37,600 nucleotides of DNA, taken from positions 1 to 37,600 of the forward strand of contig CAKQPR010000015.1 of NCBI GenBank assembly GCA_934270565.1, in the 5' to 3' direction. The translations under genes and the position numbers were made by a program. How positions within the stretch are numbered: the first letter of the stretch is position 1; the number at the start of each line of letters is the position of its first letter. This DNA is from an uncultured Clostridia bacterium. GTDB lineage: Bacteria; Bacillota; Clostridia; Christensenellales; Pumilibacteraceae. Shown here in pieces: positions 1 to 7,345 of this stretch. Under the pieces are notes generated by a model. That model had not been told where the DNA came from. It saw only the letters and a program-made list of their open reading frames with translations, and did no database searches.

Positions 1-60
1 CGCATAATGAAAGAAAAAAGTTGAACGGTATTCGTGTACGAATGTGTTCGTTTCTGATGT

Positions 61-223
61 GGGGGATTTCTCGACTAACGCTCGAAATGACAAAGTGTAC
101 GGAATGTTTATAATACCACTTCGACCGATTTGTAGGGGCGGACGCCCTCGTCCGCCCGCTTGGGCATGAATGTCATTTCGAGCGAAGTGAAGGTAAAACC
201 CGAACGGAGCGGAGAAATCCCCC
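61..223. repeat. Inverted pair of a dispersed-type repeat
   Basis: The unit at 61-92 begins GGGGGATTTCTCGAC and ends CGCTCGAAATGACA. Its reverse complement reappears at 171-223, starting TGTCATTTCGAGCG (171-184) and ending GAGAAATCCCCC (212-223), with about 27 extra bases between the two conserved ends where the first copy has about 6. The arms could fold on each other around the palindrome at 136-157. Confidence 0.7.
136..157. repeat. GC palindrome, copy 1 (REP-like)
   Basis: A 9-bp arm GGGCGGACG (136-144), loop CCCT (145-148) and the complementary arm CGTCCGCCC (149-157). The same unit occurs in reverse-complement orientation at 587-608. It has no T run after it, so it is not an obvious intrinsic terminator. 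It resembles REP-type elements; function unknown. Confidence 0.7.
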
Positions 224-272
224 GCGGACGTTACCCGATAACGATACTGTTATAATTATTTTGACCTTATTT

Positions 273-305
273 GTCGGCGCAGCCGACGGTAGGGCGGTTC
301 GCCCT
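273..305. repeat. Two adjacent perfect hairpins
   Basis: GTCGGC (273-278), loop GCA, GCCGAC (282-287) is followed directly by AGGGCG (291-296), loop GTT, CGCCCT (300-305). Both stems are exact. They sit among the other repeats of this region; no T run follows. Confidence 0.6.
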
Positions 306-364
306 CGGACCGCCGACAGGGAACCCCTGCGGGCAAGTATTTAAAGCGTACCTTTCCGCAAAGA

Positions 365-448
365 TCGTATTCGCTCCCGCTCGGCGCGGAGCCCGCGCGG
401 GCGAGTTTTGGGGTTATACCGCTCCGATACGTTCGTATTCGCTCCCGC
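365..448. repeat. 16-bp direct repeat pair
   Basis: TCGTATTCGCTCCCGC occurs at 365-380 and at 433-448. Between them is the perfect 12-bp palindrome GCCCGCGCGGGC (391-402). The second copy runs into the longer repeat starting at 439. Confidence 0.6.
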
Positions 449-509
449 GAGATCTCTCGACTGACGCCCCCGGATGACGGGGCTAAGTACCGTTCCGCTT
501 GGTTGGCGG
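439..509. repeat. 71-bp direct repeat, copy 1
   Basis: This segment recurs at 701-771. The first 49 bases (439-487 against 701-749) are identical and the next 22 differ at only a few positions. It contains the inverted motif GAGATCTC. The spacing between copies is 262 bp, so this looks like a local duplication or two insertions of one element. Confidence 0.75.
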
Positions 510-586
510 CGGAGCGAGGGCGCCCCGCCCTACCGAGGCGGTGTTACGCCCGCCAGGAATTTGTTGTGCACAGACATAGTACCGAC

Positions 587-608
587 GGGCGGACGAGGGC
601 GTCCGCCC
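587..608. repeat. GC palindrome, copy 2 (inverted)
   Basis: Arms GGGCGGACG (587-595) and CGTCCGCCC (600-608) around AGGG. It is the exact reverse complement of the unit at 136-157. A decayed third relative follows near 770-787. Confidence 0.7.
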
Positions 609-645
609 CTACCACGTTCTATCGAAAGTAAGTACGGGCATCGCC
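604..645. repeat. 42-bp direct repeat, copy 1
   Basis: The segment 604-645 recurs at 784-825, 180 bp downstream, with two mismatches. Together with the 439/701 pair it shows a larger duplicated unit. Confidence 0.7.
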
Positions 646-650
646 TACAT

Positions 651-700
651 GCCTACGGCGGCTCGCCGTCATCGCCGACTTGCCTACGGCGGCTCGCCGT
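651..700. repeat. Near-tandem 19-bp repeat
   Basis: GCCTACGGCGGCTCGCCGT is present at 651-669 and again, identical, at 682-700 with a 12-bp spacer. Each copy contains a short GGCG/CGCC inverted repeat. Confidence 0.7.
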
Positions 701-771
701 TCGCTCCCGCGAGATCTCTCGACTGACGCCCCCGGATGACGGGGCTAAGGAGCGTTTCGCTTGGTTGGCGG
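701..771. repeat. 71-bp direct repeat, copy 2
   Basis: Second copy of the 439-509 unit; the first 49 bases are identical, and divergence begins just after the shared GGGGCTAAG. Confidence 0.75.
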
Positions 772-783
772 GCGGACGAGGAA

Positions 784-825
784 CGCCCCTACCATGTTCT
801 ACCGAAAGTAAGTACGGGCATCGCC
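784..825. repeat. 42-bp direct repeat, copy 2
   Basis: Second copy of the 604-645 segment, with two mismatches. Confidence 0.7.
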
Positions 826-905
826 GACTTTCTCGCAGGGGCTCCCTACCATCGCTGACTTGCCCGCCGGCTATACGATTTTGAAATTATATAACGGGTA
901 AATGT

Positions 906-934
906 TTGACATAAAAAAATATAAATGTTATAAT
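906..934 (+). promoter_or_regulatory. Consensus sigma-A promoter of mtnN
   Basis: Perfect -35 TTGACA (906-911), a 17-bp spacer, and perfect -10 TATAAT (929-934), in an AT-rich patch between the repeat region and the gene start at 968. This is among the strongest-looking promoters in the window. Confidence 0.9.
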
Positions 935-967
935 GTACACTGAAGTATCTTTCGGAGACAGAGGGTT

Positions 968-1651
968 ATGCTTGGTATAATCGGCGCTATGAAGATCGAA
1001 ACCGATTCTTTGATAGCCGAAATGAATAACGTAGAAAAGGTGAACGCGGGAGCGTTCCTTTTTTCGGTAGGCGAGTTCTGCGGTAAAAAAATCGTTGTTT
1101 GCGAGTGCGGCATAGGCAAAGTTTTTTCGGCTTCCGCCGCCGCGCTTATGATAGAAAAACTCGGCGTTACGGAAATAATAAACGTGGGCGTTGCCGGCGG
1201 GAAAAAGCCGCTTCGTCAGGGCGACGTCGTGATCGCCGAAAAAACCGTTCAGCACGATTACGACGCAACTCCCGACGGGCTTCCGCTCGGACAGGTTCAC
1301 GGGTTCGATTCTCCGTATTTCGATTGCGATAAAGGGCTTGTAGATCGCCTCGGCGCCATTATGAACGATATGAAAATCAGCCATGAAATCGGCGTTGTCG
1401 CTTCTGGAGATTGTTTTGTAAGCAGCAGAGAGAAGGCGGGATCGATCAGCGAAAAATTCGGTGCGATAGCTTACGATATGGAAAGCGCGGCGATAAATCA
1501 GATCTGTAAATTTCAGAACGTAAAGTTCGTTTCTCTCCGTGCGATTTCGGATAACGGCGACGATGAAGCCGTTAAAAGTTTTTATGAATTCGTAACCGCC
1601 GCAGCCGAAACCGCGCTTAACGTATTGCGCCGTTTAATAGAAGAAATATAG
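968..1651 (+). CDS. mtnN: 5'-methylthioadenosine/S-adenosylhomocysteine nucleosidase
   Basis: It splits adenine from methylthioadenosine and S-adenosylhomocysteine, feeding methyl-cycle salvage and the first step toward AI-2. The 227-residue length is typical. Family hallmarks are visible: IGAM at the N-terminus with an acidic residue E11, the nucleoside-binding GVAGG loop (74-78), SGDCF (146-150), MESAA (171-175, ribose-binding E172) and RAISD with the catalytic-type D195. The ATG at 968 has a GAGGG-like ribosome site just upstream and lies 34 bp after a consensus promoter. It is followed by a gap with a palindrome and is probably a single-gene transcript. Identity is secure. Confidence 0.93.
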   Translation: MLGIIGAMKIETDSLIAEMNNVEKVNAGAFLFSVGEFCGKKIVVCECGIGKVFSASAAALMIEKLGVTEIINVGVAGGKKPLRQGDVVIAEKTVQHDYDATPDGLPLGQVHGFDSPYFDCDKGLVDRLGAIMNDMKISHEIGVVASGDCFVSSREKAGSISEKFGAIAYDMESAAINQICKFQNVKFVSLRAISDNGDDEAVKSFYEFVTAAAETALNVLRRLIEEI

Positions 1652-1664
1652 TCCGTTTGCTGAC

Positions 1665-1684
1665 TTTGCATAGTACTATGCAAA
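1665..1684. promoter_or_regulatory. Perfect 20-bp palindrome, candidate operator
   Basis: TTTGCATAGTACTATGCAAA is exactly self-complementary with no loop, so it looks like a dimeric repressor site rather than a terminator. It lies 78 bp before the MATE start, and TTGCAT within it could double as a weak -35. No regulator gene is adjacent. PadR- or MarR-type control of exporters is a plausible reading but is inference. Confidence 0.55.
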
Positions 1685-1762
1685 ATTTGTATTCGATTGT
1701 TTTGCTTCCGTTTCGGGTCGATTTTCTCGAATTTATGCCTTGTTGAATTTCTACTTAATCAT

Positions 1763-3196
1763 ATGAAAAACAGTATTAAATTATCCGATCATTTTACTTA
1801 TAAAAGACTTTTCAGATTTGTTTTGCCTTCGATTATAATGATGGTGTTCACGTCCGTGTACGGAATAGTGGACGGCGTTTTCGTTTCTAACTTTGTCGGC
1901 AAAACCGCGTTCGCGGCGGTTAACCTCATTATGCCCGTGCTTATGATTCTCGGCGCGGTCGGATTTATGATAGGTACGGGCGGAACGGCTATCGTTTCCC
2001 AGTCGCTCGGCGAAGGAAAGCGAGAACTTGCAAATCGTTATTTTTCGCTGCTCGTTTATATTACCGCGGCGCTCGGCGTTGTGCTCAGCGTTGCGGGTAT
2101 AGCGATGATGCCGGTTCTTGCGCGTTGGCTCGGCGCGGACGGAGAACTGCTCGAAAACTGCGTCGTTTACGGCAGATGGGTGCTCGTCGGGCTTCCGTTC
2201 TTTATGCTTCAGAACGTATTCCAAAGTTTTGCCGTGACTGCCGAGCGCCCGAAATTCGGTCTTGCCGTAACCGTTGCGGCGGGCGTTACTAATATGGGCT
2301 TGGACGCGCTCTTTGTGGCGGTAATTCCCATGGGGGTTGCCGGCGCGGCGATAGCGACTGCTGTTAGTCAGTTTGTCGGCGGAGTAGTACCGCTCGTGTT
2401 CTTTTTCCGTAAAAACAACGGAACGGTTCTTCGCCTCGGAAAAACGCAGTGGTACGGTAAAGTTTTTCTTAAAACGTGCACGAACGGTTCGTCAGAACTT
2501 ATGAGCAATATTTCGATGTCCGTCGTTACCATTTTGTATAACTTTCAACTTATGAAGCTTGCCGGAGAAAACGGTATCGCCGCTTACGGAACGATTATGT
2601 ACGTCGGTTTCATATTTGCGGCGATTTATATCGGATACGCGATAGGCTCGGCGCCCCTTGTCGGTTTCAATTACGGCGCGGGAAACAGAGACGAACTTAA
2701 AAATCTTCTTAAAATGAGTATCGTTTCCCTTGCCGTAACGGGTATCGTAATGACGATAGCGTCGTTTTCGCTTGCCCGTCCGCTTTCGTCGATTTTCGTC
2801 GGTTACGACTCCGAGCTTTGCAATATGACTGTAGTCGGTATGCGGTATTATTCGTTCTCGTTCCTGTTGTGCGGTTTTAACATTTTCGGATCGGCGTTCT
2901 TCACCGCGCTGGGAAACGGACTTATTTCGGCGCTCATATCATTTCTCAGAACGCTCGTGTTCCAGTGCGTTTCGGTTATCGTTCTGCCGATTTTCTTCGG
3001 ACTGAACGGCGTGTGGGCGGCGATAATCGTTGCGGAATTAGCGTCGCTCGCGCTTACGATAGTGTTCCTTGTTACGAACGCGCGCAAATACGGATACGGC
3101 AAAACAGCCGAAGAAGTCGCGGTCGGGACGCCGGACGCGATAACGGATATTAACGTCGGAAACGAGGCGGAAGAAGCGGAAAACGGCGAAGAATAG
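1763..3196 (+). CDS. MATE-family multidrug/sodium antiporter (MepA-like)
   Basis: A 477-residue polytopic membrane protein of the MATE family, which exports drugs or toxic metabolites using a Na+ or H+ gradient. About twelve hydrophobic segments are visible in two similar halves; the N-half has the typical FVLPSIIMMVFTSVYGIVDG helix and the loop FVGKTAFAAVNL. The C-half carries the matching YGAGNRDE loop. The last 40 residues are acidic and soluble. I chose the ATG at 1763 because the upstream extension from a TTG at 1697 is not family-like; no clear Shine-Dalgarno precedes either start. It is closest in style to MepA-like members; the substrate cannot be told. Confidence 0.88.
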   Translation: MKNSIKLSDHFTYKRLFRFVLPSIIMMVFTSVYGIVDGVFVSNFVGKTAFAAVNLIMPVLMILGAVGFMIGTGGTAIVSQSLGEGKRELANRYFSLLVYITAALGVVLSVAGIAMMPVLARWLGADGELLENCVVYGRWVLVGLPFFMLQNVFQSFAVTAERPKFGLAVTVAAGVTNMGLDALFVAVIPMGVAGAAIATAVSQFVGGVVPLVFFFRKNNGTVLRLGKTQWYGKVFLKTCTNGSSELMSNISMSVVTILYNFQLMKLAGENGIAAYGTIMYVGFIFAAIYIGYAIGSAPLVGFNYGAGNRDELKNLLKMSIVSLAVTGIVMTIASFSLARPLSSIFVGYDSELCNMTVVGMRYYSFSFLLCGFNIFGSAFFTALGNGLISALISFLRTLVFQCVSVIVLPIFFGLNGVWAAIIVAELASLALTIVFLVTNARKYGYGKTAEEVAVGTPDAITDINVGNEAEEAENGEE

Positions 3197-3249
3197 TAGC
3201 CGCGCTTTAAAATAGTTTGATTTTTATTCGGATAATCGGCGTAAAACGG

Positions 3250-3278
3250 TTGCGTTTCGCGCCGATTTGTGTTATAAT
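3250..3278 (+). promoter_or_regulatory. Promoter of rpsB-tsf
   Basis: -35 TTGCGT (3250-3255), 17-bp spacer, -10 TATAAT (3273-3278) with an extended TG at 3270-3271. It leaves a leader of roughly 120 nt before rpsB. Confidence 0.8.
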
Positions 3279-3323
3279 AAACGACGGTTTAATACACACC
3301 CGAGCGGATTCGTCGCTACTGTG

Positions 3324-3354
3324 CGTCCGATAAAATTCTTTTCAGTGTCGGACG
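3324..3354 (+). promoter_or_regulatory. Stem-loop in the rpsB leader
   Basis: CGTCCGA (3324-3330) pairs with TCGGACG (3348-3354) around a 17-nt loop, in the 5' UTR between the promoter and the rpsB ribosome site. Ribosomal protein S2 mRNAs in other bacteria are autoregulated through their leaders; whether this structure does that here is inference. Confidence 0.35.
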
Positions 3355-3403
3355 AAGGCGGTCGGAGCAGATGTTCGGGGAGGTTTAACGGGAGGTAAAA
3401 ACT

Positions 3404-4213
3404 ATGGCAAACGTTGTTTCTATGAAGCAGCTGCTCGAGGCGGGCGTGCATTTCGGACACCCCACCCGCAAATGGAATCCGAAGATGAAGAAGTACATCT
3501 ATACTTCGAGAAACGATATTTATATCATCAACCTCGAAAAAACGGTGGGACTTATCGACGACGCATACGCTTTCATCAAGAGCGTTGCGGAGAGCGGAAA
3601 GAACATTCTTTTCGTCGGCACGAAGAAACAGGCTCAGGAAGCTATCGGTCAGGAAGCGCAGAAGTGCGGAATGTTCTATATCAATTCGCGCTGGCTCGGC
3701 GGTACGCTTACCAACTTCTCGACGATCAGAACCCGTATCGAGAGACTTAACAAGCTCAACCAGATGGAGAAGATGAACGAGTTCAACGTTCTTCCCAAGA
3801 AGGAAGTTTCCAAACTCATCGCAGAGCGCGACAAGCTCGAGGAAAACCTCGGCGGTATCAAGGATATGCGTTCGCTCCCCGGCGCGCTTTTCGTCGTTGA
3901 CCCGAAGAAGGAACACCTTGCGGTTGCCGAAGCCCGCAAGCTCAATATCCCCATCGTAGGTATCGTCGATACCAACTGCGATCCGGACGAAGTCGATTAC
4001 GTTATCCCCGGAAACGACGACGCTATCCGTTCGATCAAGCTTATCGCCGGCGCTATGGCGGACGCGGTTATCGAAGCTCGCGAGGGTGAAGAGGGTCTTG
4101 CCCTTCGCCGTCAGATGGAAGCTCAGATGAACGCGGAAAAGGCAGTCGAAGCAGAAGCGGAAGCCGAGACCGTAACCGAAGAAGCGGTCGAAGCGGCTAC
4201 CGACGCAGAGTAA
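3404..4213 (+). CDS. rpsB: 30S ribosomal protein S2
   Basis: Ribosomal protein S2, needed for S1 docking and 30S assembly. Visible S2 hallmarks: the N-terminal MKQLLEAGVHFGHPTRKWNP, the segment INSRWLGGTLTNF in the middle, and the C-terminal GIVDTNCDPDEVDYVIPGND region. At 269 residues it is slightly longer than usual because of an alanine/glutamate-rich tail (about 40 residues), which is common in Clostridia. It starts at an ATG preceded by GGGAGG. It is the first gene of rpsB-tsf; an imperfect hairpin lies between the two. Confidence 0.97.
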   Translation: MANVVSMKQLLEAGVHFGHPTRKWNPKMKKYIYTSRNDIYIINLEKTVGLIDDAYAFIKSVAESGKNILFVGTKKQAQEAIGQEAQKCGMFYINSRWLGGTLTNFSTIRTRIERLNKLNQMEKMNEFNVLPKKEVSKLIAERDKLEENLGGIKDMRSLPGALFVVDPKKEHLAVAEARKLNIPIVGIVDTNCDPDEVDYVIPGNDDAIRSIKLIAGAMADAVIEAREGEEGLALRRQMEAQMNAEKAVEAEAEAETVTEEAVEAATDAE

Positions 4214-4234
4214 TTATAAGTCAAGGACACACGA

Positions 4235-4284
4235 CGAACCCCGTTGCCCGCCACCGATAGGCTTCGGGTCGCGGGGCTCGTTTT
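4235..4284 (+). terminator. Imperfect hairpin between rpsB and tsf (possible attenuator)
   Basis: CGAACCCCG (4235-4243) can pair with CGGGGCTCG (4272-4280) with one mismatch, followed by TTTT (4281-4284). An inner CCCG/CGGG stem may form. The short T run suggests partial termination, which would lower tsf relative to rpsB. Confidence 0.4.
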
Positions 4285-4311
4285 CATTTAAATTCATAAG
4301 GAGAAAAAATT

Positions 4312-5250
4312 ATGGCTTTTACGGCTAAAGACGTAGCCACGCTCCGCGCTCAGACCGGAGCGGGAATGATGGATTGTAAAAAAGCGCTTACCGCCACCGA
4401 CGGCGATATGGACAAGGCTGCGGAATACCTCCGCGAGCAGGGCGTGAATATCGCCGCGAAAAAGGCTTCGCGTATCGCGTCCGAAGGACTTGTCGGCGCG
4501 TATATGAGTGCGGACGGCAAAGTCGGCGCGCTTGCCGAAATCAACTGCGAGTCCGATTTCGTCGCGAACAGCGATCCGTTTATCGCGCTTGTGGGTTCGG
4601 TAACGAAACAGGTTGCCGAAACCGATCCTTCGTCGCTCGAAGCGCTTCTTGCCGCTCCCGCGACCTTTGACGAGGGAACGGTTCAGGATGCCGTGAACAA
4701 CGCGACCGCAAAGATCGGCGAGAAGATTTCGCTTCGTCGTTTCGTTCGTATGGAAGTTGACGGCAGAGCCGAGACTTACATTCACATGGGCGGCAAAATC
4801 GGCGTTCTGCTCGGAGTGAAAGCGGACGCGGCGATCGTCGATAACGACGAATTCAAAGCGGCTTGCCACGATATCGCGATGCATATCGCGGCGTTTGCTC
4901 CCAAGTACACCTACGAGTGCGAAGTTCCCGACGAGGAAGTCGAGCACGAGCGCGAAATTCTCAAAGCGCAGATCAAGAACGATGAGAAGATGGCGGGCAA
5001 GCCCGACGCGATCATCGACAAGATGCTTGTGGGAAGAATCAAGAAGTTCTACAAAGAGATTTGCCTTATCGATCAGGATTTCGTCAAAGATCCTTCGGTT
5101 ACCGTTTCCCAGCACCTCGCGGCTGTTGCCAAGAAGGCGGGCGGCAATGCCGAAATTCTTAAATTCGAGCGTTTTGTGATGGGCGAGGGTCTTGAGAAGA
5201 AGAACGAGAACTTTGCCGAAGAGATCGCAAAGATCGCCAACAAACTGTAA
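4312..5250 (+). CDS. tsf: Elongation factor Ts
   Basis: Guanine-nucleotide exchange factor that recycles EF-Tu-GDP. The N-terminal UBA-like domain holds the signature RAQTGAGMMDCKKAL (about 11-25), followed by GVNIAAKK, and the core has INCESDFVANSDPF (about 79-92), the EF-Tu contact region. The 312-residue length fits the two-subdomain form. The start ATG has AAGGAG in front. It ends just before a strong terminator. Confidence 0.97.
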   Translation: MAFTAKDVATLRAQTGAGMMDCKKALTATDGDMDKAAEYLREQGVNIAAKKASRIASEGLVGAYMSADGKVGALAEINCESDFVANSDPFIALVGSVTKQVAETDPSSLEALLAAPATFDEGTVQDAVNNATAKIGEKISLRRFVRMEVDGRAETYIHMGGKIGVLLGVKADAAIVDNDEFKAACHDIAMHIAAFAPKYTYECEVPDEEVEHEREILKAQIKNDEKMAGKPDAIIDKMLVGRIKKFYKEICLIDQDFVKDPSVTVSQHLAAVAKKAGGNAEILKFERFVMGEGLEKKNENFAEEIAKIANKL

Positions 5251-5262
5251 TTTTTACGACCG

Positions 5263-5297
5263 AACGGGAACGCTTAGCACAAGTGTTCCCGTTTTTT
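5263..5297 (+). terminator. Strong intrinsic terminator between tsf and pyrH
   Basis: A 13-bp stem, AACGGGAACGCTT (5263-5275) with AAGTGTTCCCGTT (5281-5293) including one G-U pair, loop AGCAC, then a T run to 5297. The pyrH ribosome site GGAGG (5298-5302) follows the T run directly. Confidence 0.88.
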
Positions 5298-5307
5298 GGA
5301 GGATAAA

Positions 5308-6003
5308 ATGTATAAAAGAGTACTTCTTAAGATAAGCGGCGAGGCTCTCGCGGGCGTAAAAGGCGTGGGAATCGATCCCGAAACCGTCGATTTTATCGTA
5401 AATCAGATCGTCGATATTCACAACGAGGGCGTGGAAGTCGGCATAGTCGTGGGCGGCGGAAATTTCTGGCGCGGCAGACAGGGCACGAATATGGACAGGG
5501 TGACTGCCGACCATATGGGTATGCTCGCGACGATTATGAATTCGCTCGCGCTTCAGGACGCGATCGAAGCAAAGGGCGTTCCGGTCAGAGTTCAGACGGC
5601 GCTCAATATTCCGCAGGTTGCCGAGCCGTTCATACTTCGCAAGGCGCTCCGTCACTTCGAGTGCGGACGTATCGTTATTTTCGCGTGCGGTACGGGCAAT
5701 CCGTACTTCTCTACGGACTCGGGCGCGGCGCTTCGCGCGATCGAAATCAAAGCGGACGTGCTTCTGATGGCGAAGAACGTGGACGGCGTTTACGACTCCG
5801 ACCCGAGAACTAATCCGAACGCGAAAAAGATCGACGAAATTTCCTATATGGACGTCATCAACCGCGATCTGAAAGTCATGGATTTCACCGCGCTCACCCT
5901 TTGCATGGAGAACCGTATTCCCATCGTGGCGTTCGGGCTCAATGTGGACGGCGGGCTCGTAAAAGCGGTGCGCGGAGAAAAAATCGGCACAACCGTCAAA
6001 TAA
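5308..6003 (+). CDS. pyrH: UMP kinase
   Basis: Phosphorylates UMP to UDP, the bacterial hexameric amino-acid-kinase-fold enzyme. Motifs: KISGEAL near the start, the GGGNFWRG glycine loop, DHMGMLATIMNSLALQ, the UMP-binding TGNPYFSTDSGAALRA, and LMAKNVDGVYDSDP. The protein has 231 residues. I place the start at ATG 5308, with GGAGG five bases upstream, rather than the TTG at 5296 that overlaps the terminator T run. No promoter is evident between the terminator and the gene, so expression probably relies on read-through. Confidence 0.95.
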   Translation: MYKRVLLKISGEALAGVKGVGIDPETVDFIVNQIVDIHNEGVEVGIVVGGGNFWRGRQGTNMDRVTADHMGMLATIMNSLALQDAIEAKGVPVRVQTALNIPQVAEPFILRKALRHFECGRIVIFACGTGNPYFSTDSGAALRAIEIKADVLLMAKNVDGVYDSDPRTNPNAKKIDEISYMDVINRDLKVMDFTALTLCMENRIPIVAFGLNVDGGLVKAVRGEKIGTTVK

Positions 6004-6006
6004 CAG

Positions 6007-6035
6007 TTGTAAAAAATATTTTAATCTGCTATAAT
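6007..6035 (+). promoter_or_regulatory. Promoter in front of frr
   Basis: -35 TTGTAA (6007-6012), 17-bp spacer, -10 TATAAT (6030-6035) with extended TG at 6027-6028. It would drive the frr-uppS-cdsA-dxr-rseP-ispG-polC' operon independently of pyrH. A small GCGGC/GCCGC hairpin sits in the short leader. Confidence 0.8.
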
Positions 6036-6078
6036 ATATAGGAAAAGAGAAGCGGCAACGCCGCACACGGAGGATAAT

Positions 6079-6654
6079 ATGAATTTTAATTTACCCGAGG
6101 TAGGAGACGCTTTCGACGAATACGAACTCGAACTCGAAGATACCGTCGATCATCTTAAAAGCGAACTTAACTCGATCCGCGCGGGCAGAGCCAACCCCCA
6201 GATCCTTAACAAGATCGTTGTGGATTATTACGGAACGCCGACCCCGCTCAATCAGATGTCGAACATCACCGTTCCCGAAGCGAGACTTTTGCAGATTTCG
6301 GTCTGGGACGCGAGCATGATCAAAGCCGTTGTCAAGGCGATTTCGCAGTCGGATATAGGCATCACGCCGTCCGACGACGGCAAAGTCATTCGTCTCGTTT
6401 TCCCGCAGCTCACCGAAGAGCGCCGCAGGGATCTGGTTAAGCAGGTGAAAAAGACGGGAGAAGACTATAAGGTTACGCTTCGCAATTCGCGCCGCGACGT
6501 TCTCGACAAGATCAAGAATTTCAAGAAGGACGCAAAGATCACCGAGGACGAAGCGGCTACTTACGAAAAGGAAGTTCAGCGTATTCTCGACGGCAAAGTC
6601 GCGGAAGTGGACGCGCTCGTGAAAGCCAAGGAAGCCGAAGTTCTTGAAGTCTGA
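6079..6654 (+). CDS. frr: Ribosome recycling factor
   Basis: Splits the post-termination ribosome together with EF-G. It has 191 residues, a few more than the usual 185, owing to an N-terminal extension. Typical stretches: LKSELNSIRAGRANPQIL, VDYYGTPTPLNQ, and the second-half R-rich region PQLTEERRRDLVKQVKK followed by RNSRRDVLDKIK. GGAGG precedes the ATG. It overlaps the next gene by 11 bp, so translation is likely coupled. Confidence 0.96.
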   Translation: MNFNLPEVGDAFDEYELELEDTVDHLKSELNSIRAGRANPQILNKIVVDYYGTPTPLNQMSNITVPEARLLQISVWDASMIKAVVKAISQSDIGITPSDDGKVIRLVFPQLTEERRRDLVKQVKKTGEDYKVTLRNSRRDVLDKIKNFKKDAKITEDEAATYEKEVQRILDGKVAEVDALVKAKEAEVLEV

Positions 6655-7342
6655 CGAAACGAAAAAACTACCGGTTCACGTCGCGATGATAATGGACGGG
6701 AACGGAAGGTGGGCGCAAAAACGCCTGCTTCCGCGATCGCTCGGTCATCGCGAAGGCGTGAAAACACTTATAAGAGTAGTTACGCACGCGTTTGACAGGG
6801 GCGTGAAGTTCGTAACCGTATACGCTTTTTCGACCGAAAACAGGTTTCGCCCGAAGGACGAGGTCGACGGGCTTGTGGATCTTATCCGCAAGAATTTCGC
6901 GACAACGTTCCGTCGGTTCATTGAGCGCGGCATAAGGATCAGAATTCTGGGCGACCGCGGATATTTCCCCGCCGACGTCGTGGAAATCCTCGACAAAGCC
7001 GAAGCGGACAGCGAGTCCGGCGGCAACGGAACGTTTTCCATTGCGCTCAATTACGGCGGAAGAGCGGAAATCGTAAAAGCCGTCAACAACGCGATTTCGA
7101 GCGGCGAAACGGTGACCGAAGACAATTTTTCGAAATTTTTGTACACGTCCGATCAGCCCGACCCCGATATGCTTATACGAACGGGCGGGGAGAAAAGATT
7201 AAGTAACTTTCTGCTGTATCAGGCGGCGTATTCCGAGTTGTTCTTTACGGATACGCTGTGGCCCGATTTTTCCGACGAAGAATTCGACGATCTGCTCGAC
7301 GAGTTCGCCGGACGAAACCGTCGTTACGGAAAGGTCAAGTAA
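6644..7342 (+). CDS. uppS: Undecaprenyl diphosphate synthase (cis-prenyltransferase)
   Basis: Adds isopentenyl units to farnesyl diphosphate to make the C55 lipid carrier for peptidoglycan. Motifs: MIMDGNGRWA with the Mg-binding D18, LGHREGVKT, YAFSTENRFRPKDEV, ALNYGGRAEI, and the C-terminal RTGGEKRLSNFLLYQ and WPDF. 232 residues. The start is a TTG at 6644 inside the end of frr; no in-frame ATG upstream of the catalytic motif exists, so the rare start is well supported. It works with dxr, ispG and ispH in this window. Confidence 0.94.
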   Translation: MKSDETKKLPVHVAMIMDGNGRWAQKRLLPRSLGHREGVKTLIRVVTHAFDRGVKFVTVYAFSTENRFRPKDEVDGLVDLIRKNFATTFRRFIERGIRIRILGDRGYFPADVVEILDKAEADSESGGNGTFSIALNYGGRAEIVKAVNNAISSGETVTEDNFSKFLYTSDQPDPDMLIRTGGEKRLSNFLLYQAAYSELFFTDTLWPDFSDEEFDDLLDEFAGRNRRYGKVK

Positions 7343-7345
7343 AAA

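Larger units (their letters stand above)
1..905. other. Gene-free, repeat-rich intergenic region
   Basis: No convincing gene lies here. The stretch is a patchwork of short GC-rich palindromes and direct and inverted repeats (listed separately), with an AT-rich end that holds the mtnN promoter. Two open frames (271-477 and 474-884) cross the repeats, show no recognisable domain and lack good ribosome binding sites, so I treat them as chance. What the repeats do is unknown; they resemble the dispersed intergenic repeats common in gut Clostridia genomes (recalled, not searched). Confidence 0.75.

Noticed and set aside
251..256. TATAAT with an extended TG in the repeat region as a promoter
   Set aside because: No reasonable -35 at the right distance and no gene directly downstream.
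439..825. CRISPR array
   Set aside because: Repeats are few, unequal in length and spacing, and there are no cas genes.
271..884. Two open frames of 68 and 136 codons in the repeat region
   Set aside because: They consist of repeat sequence, contain no recognisable domain and have no convincing ribosome binding site.
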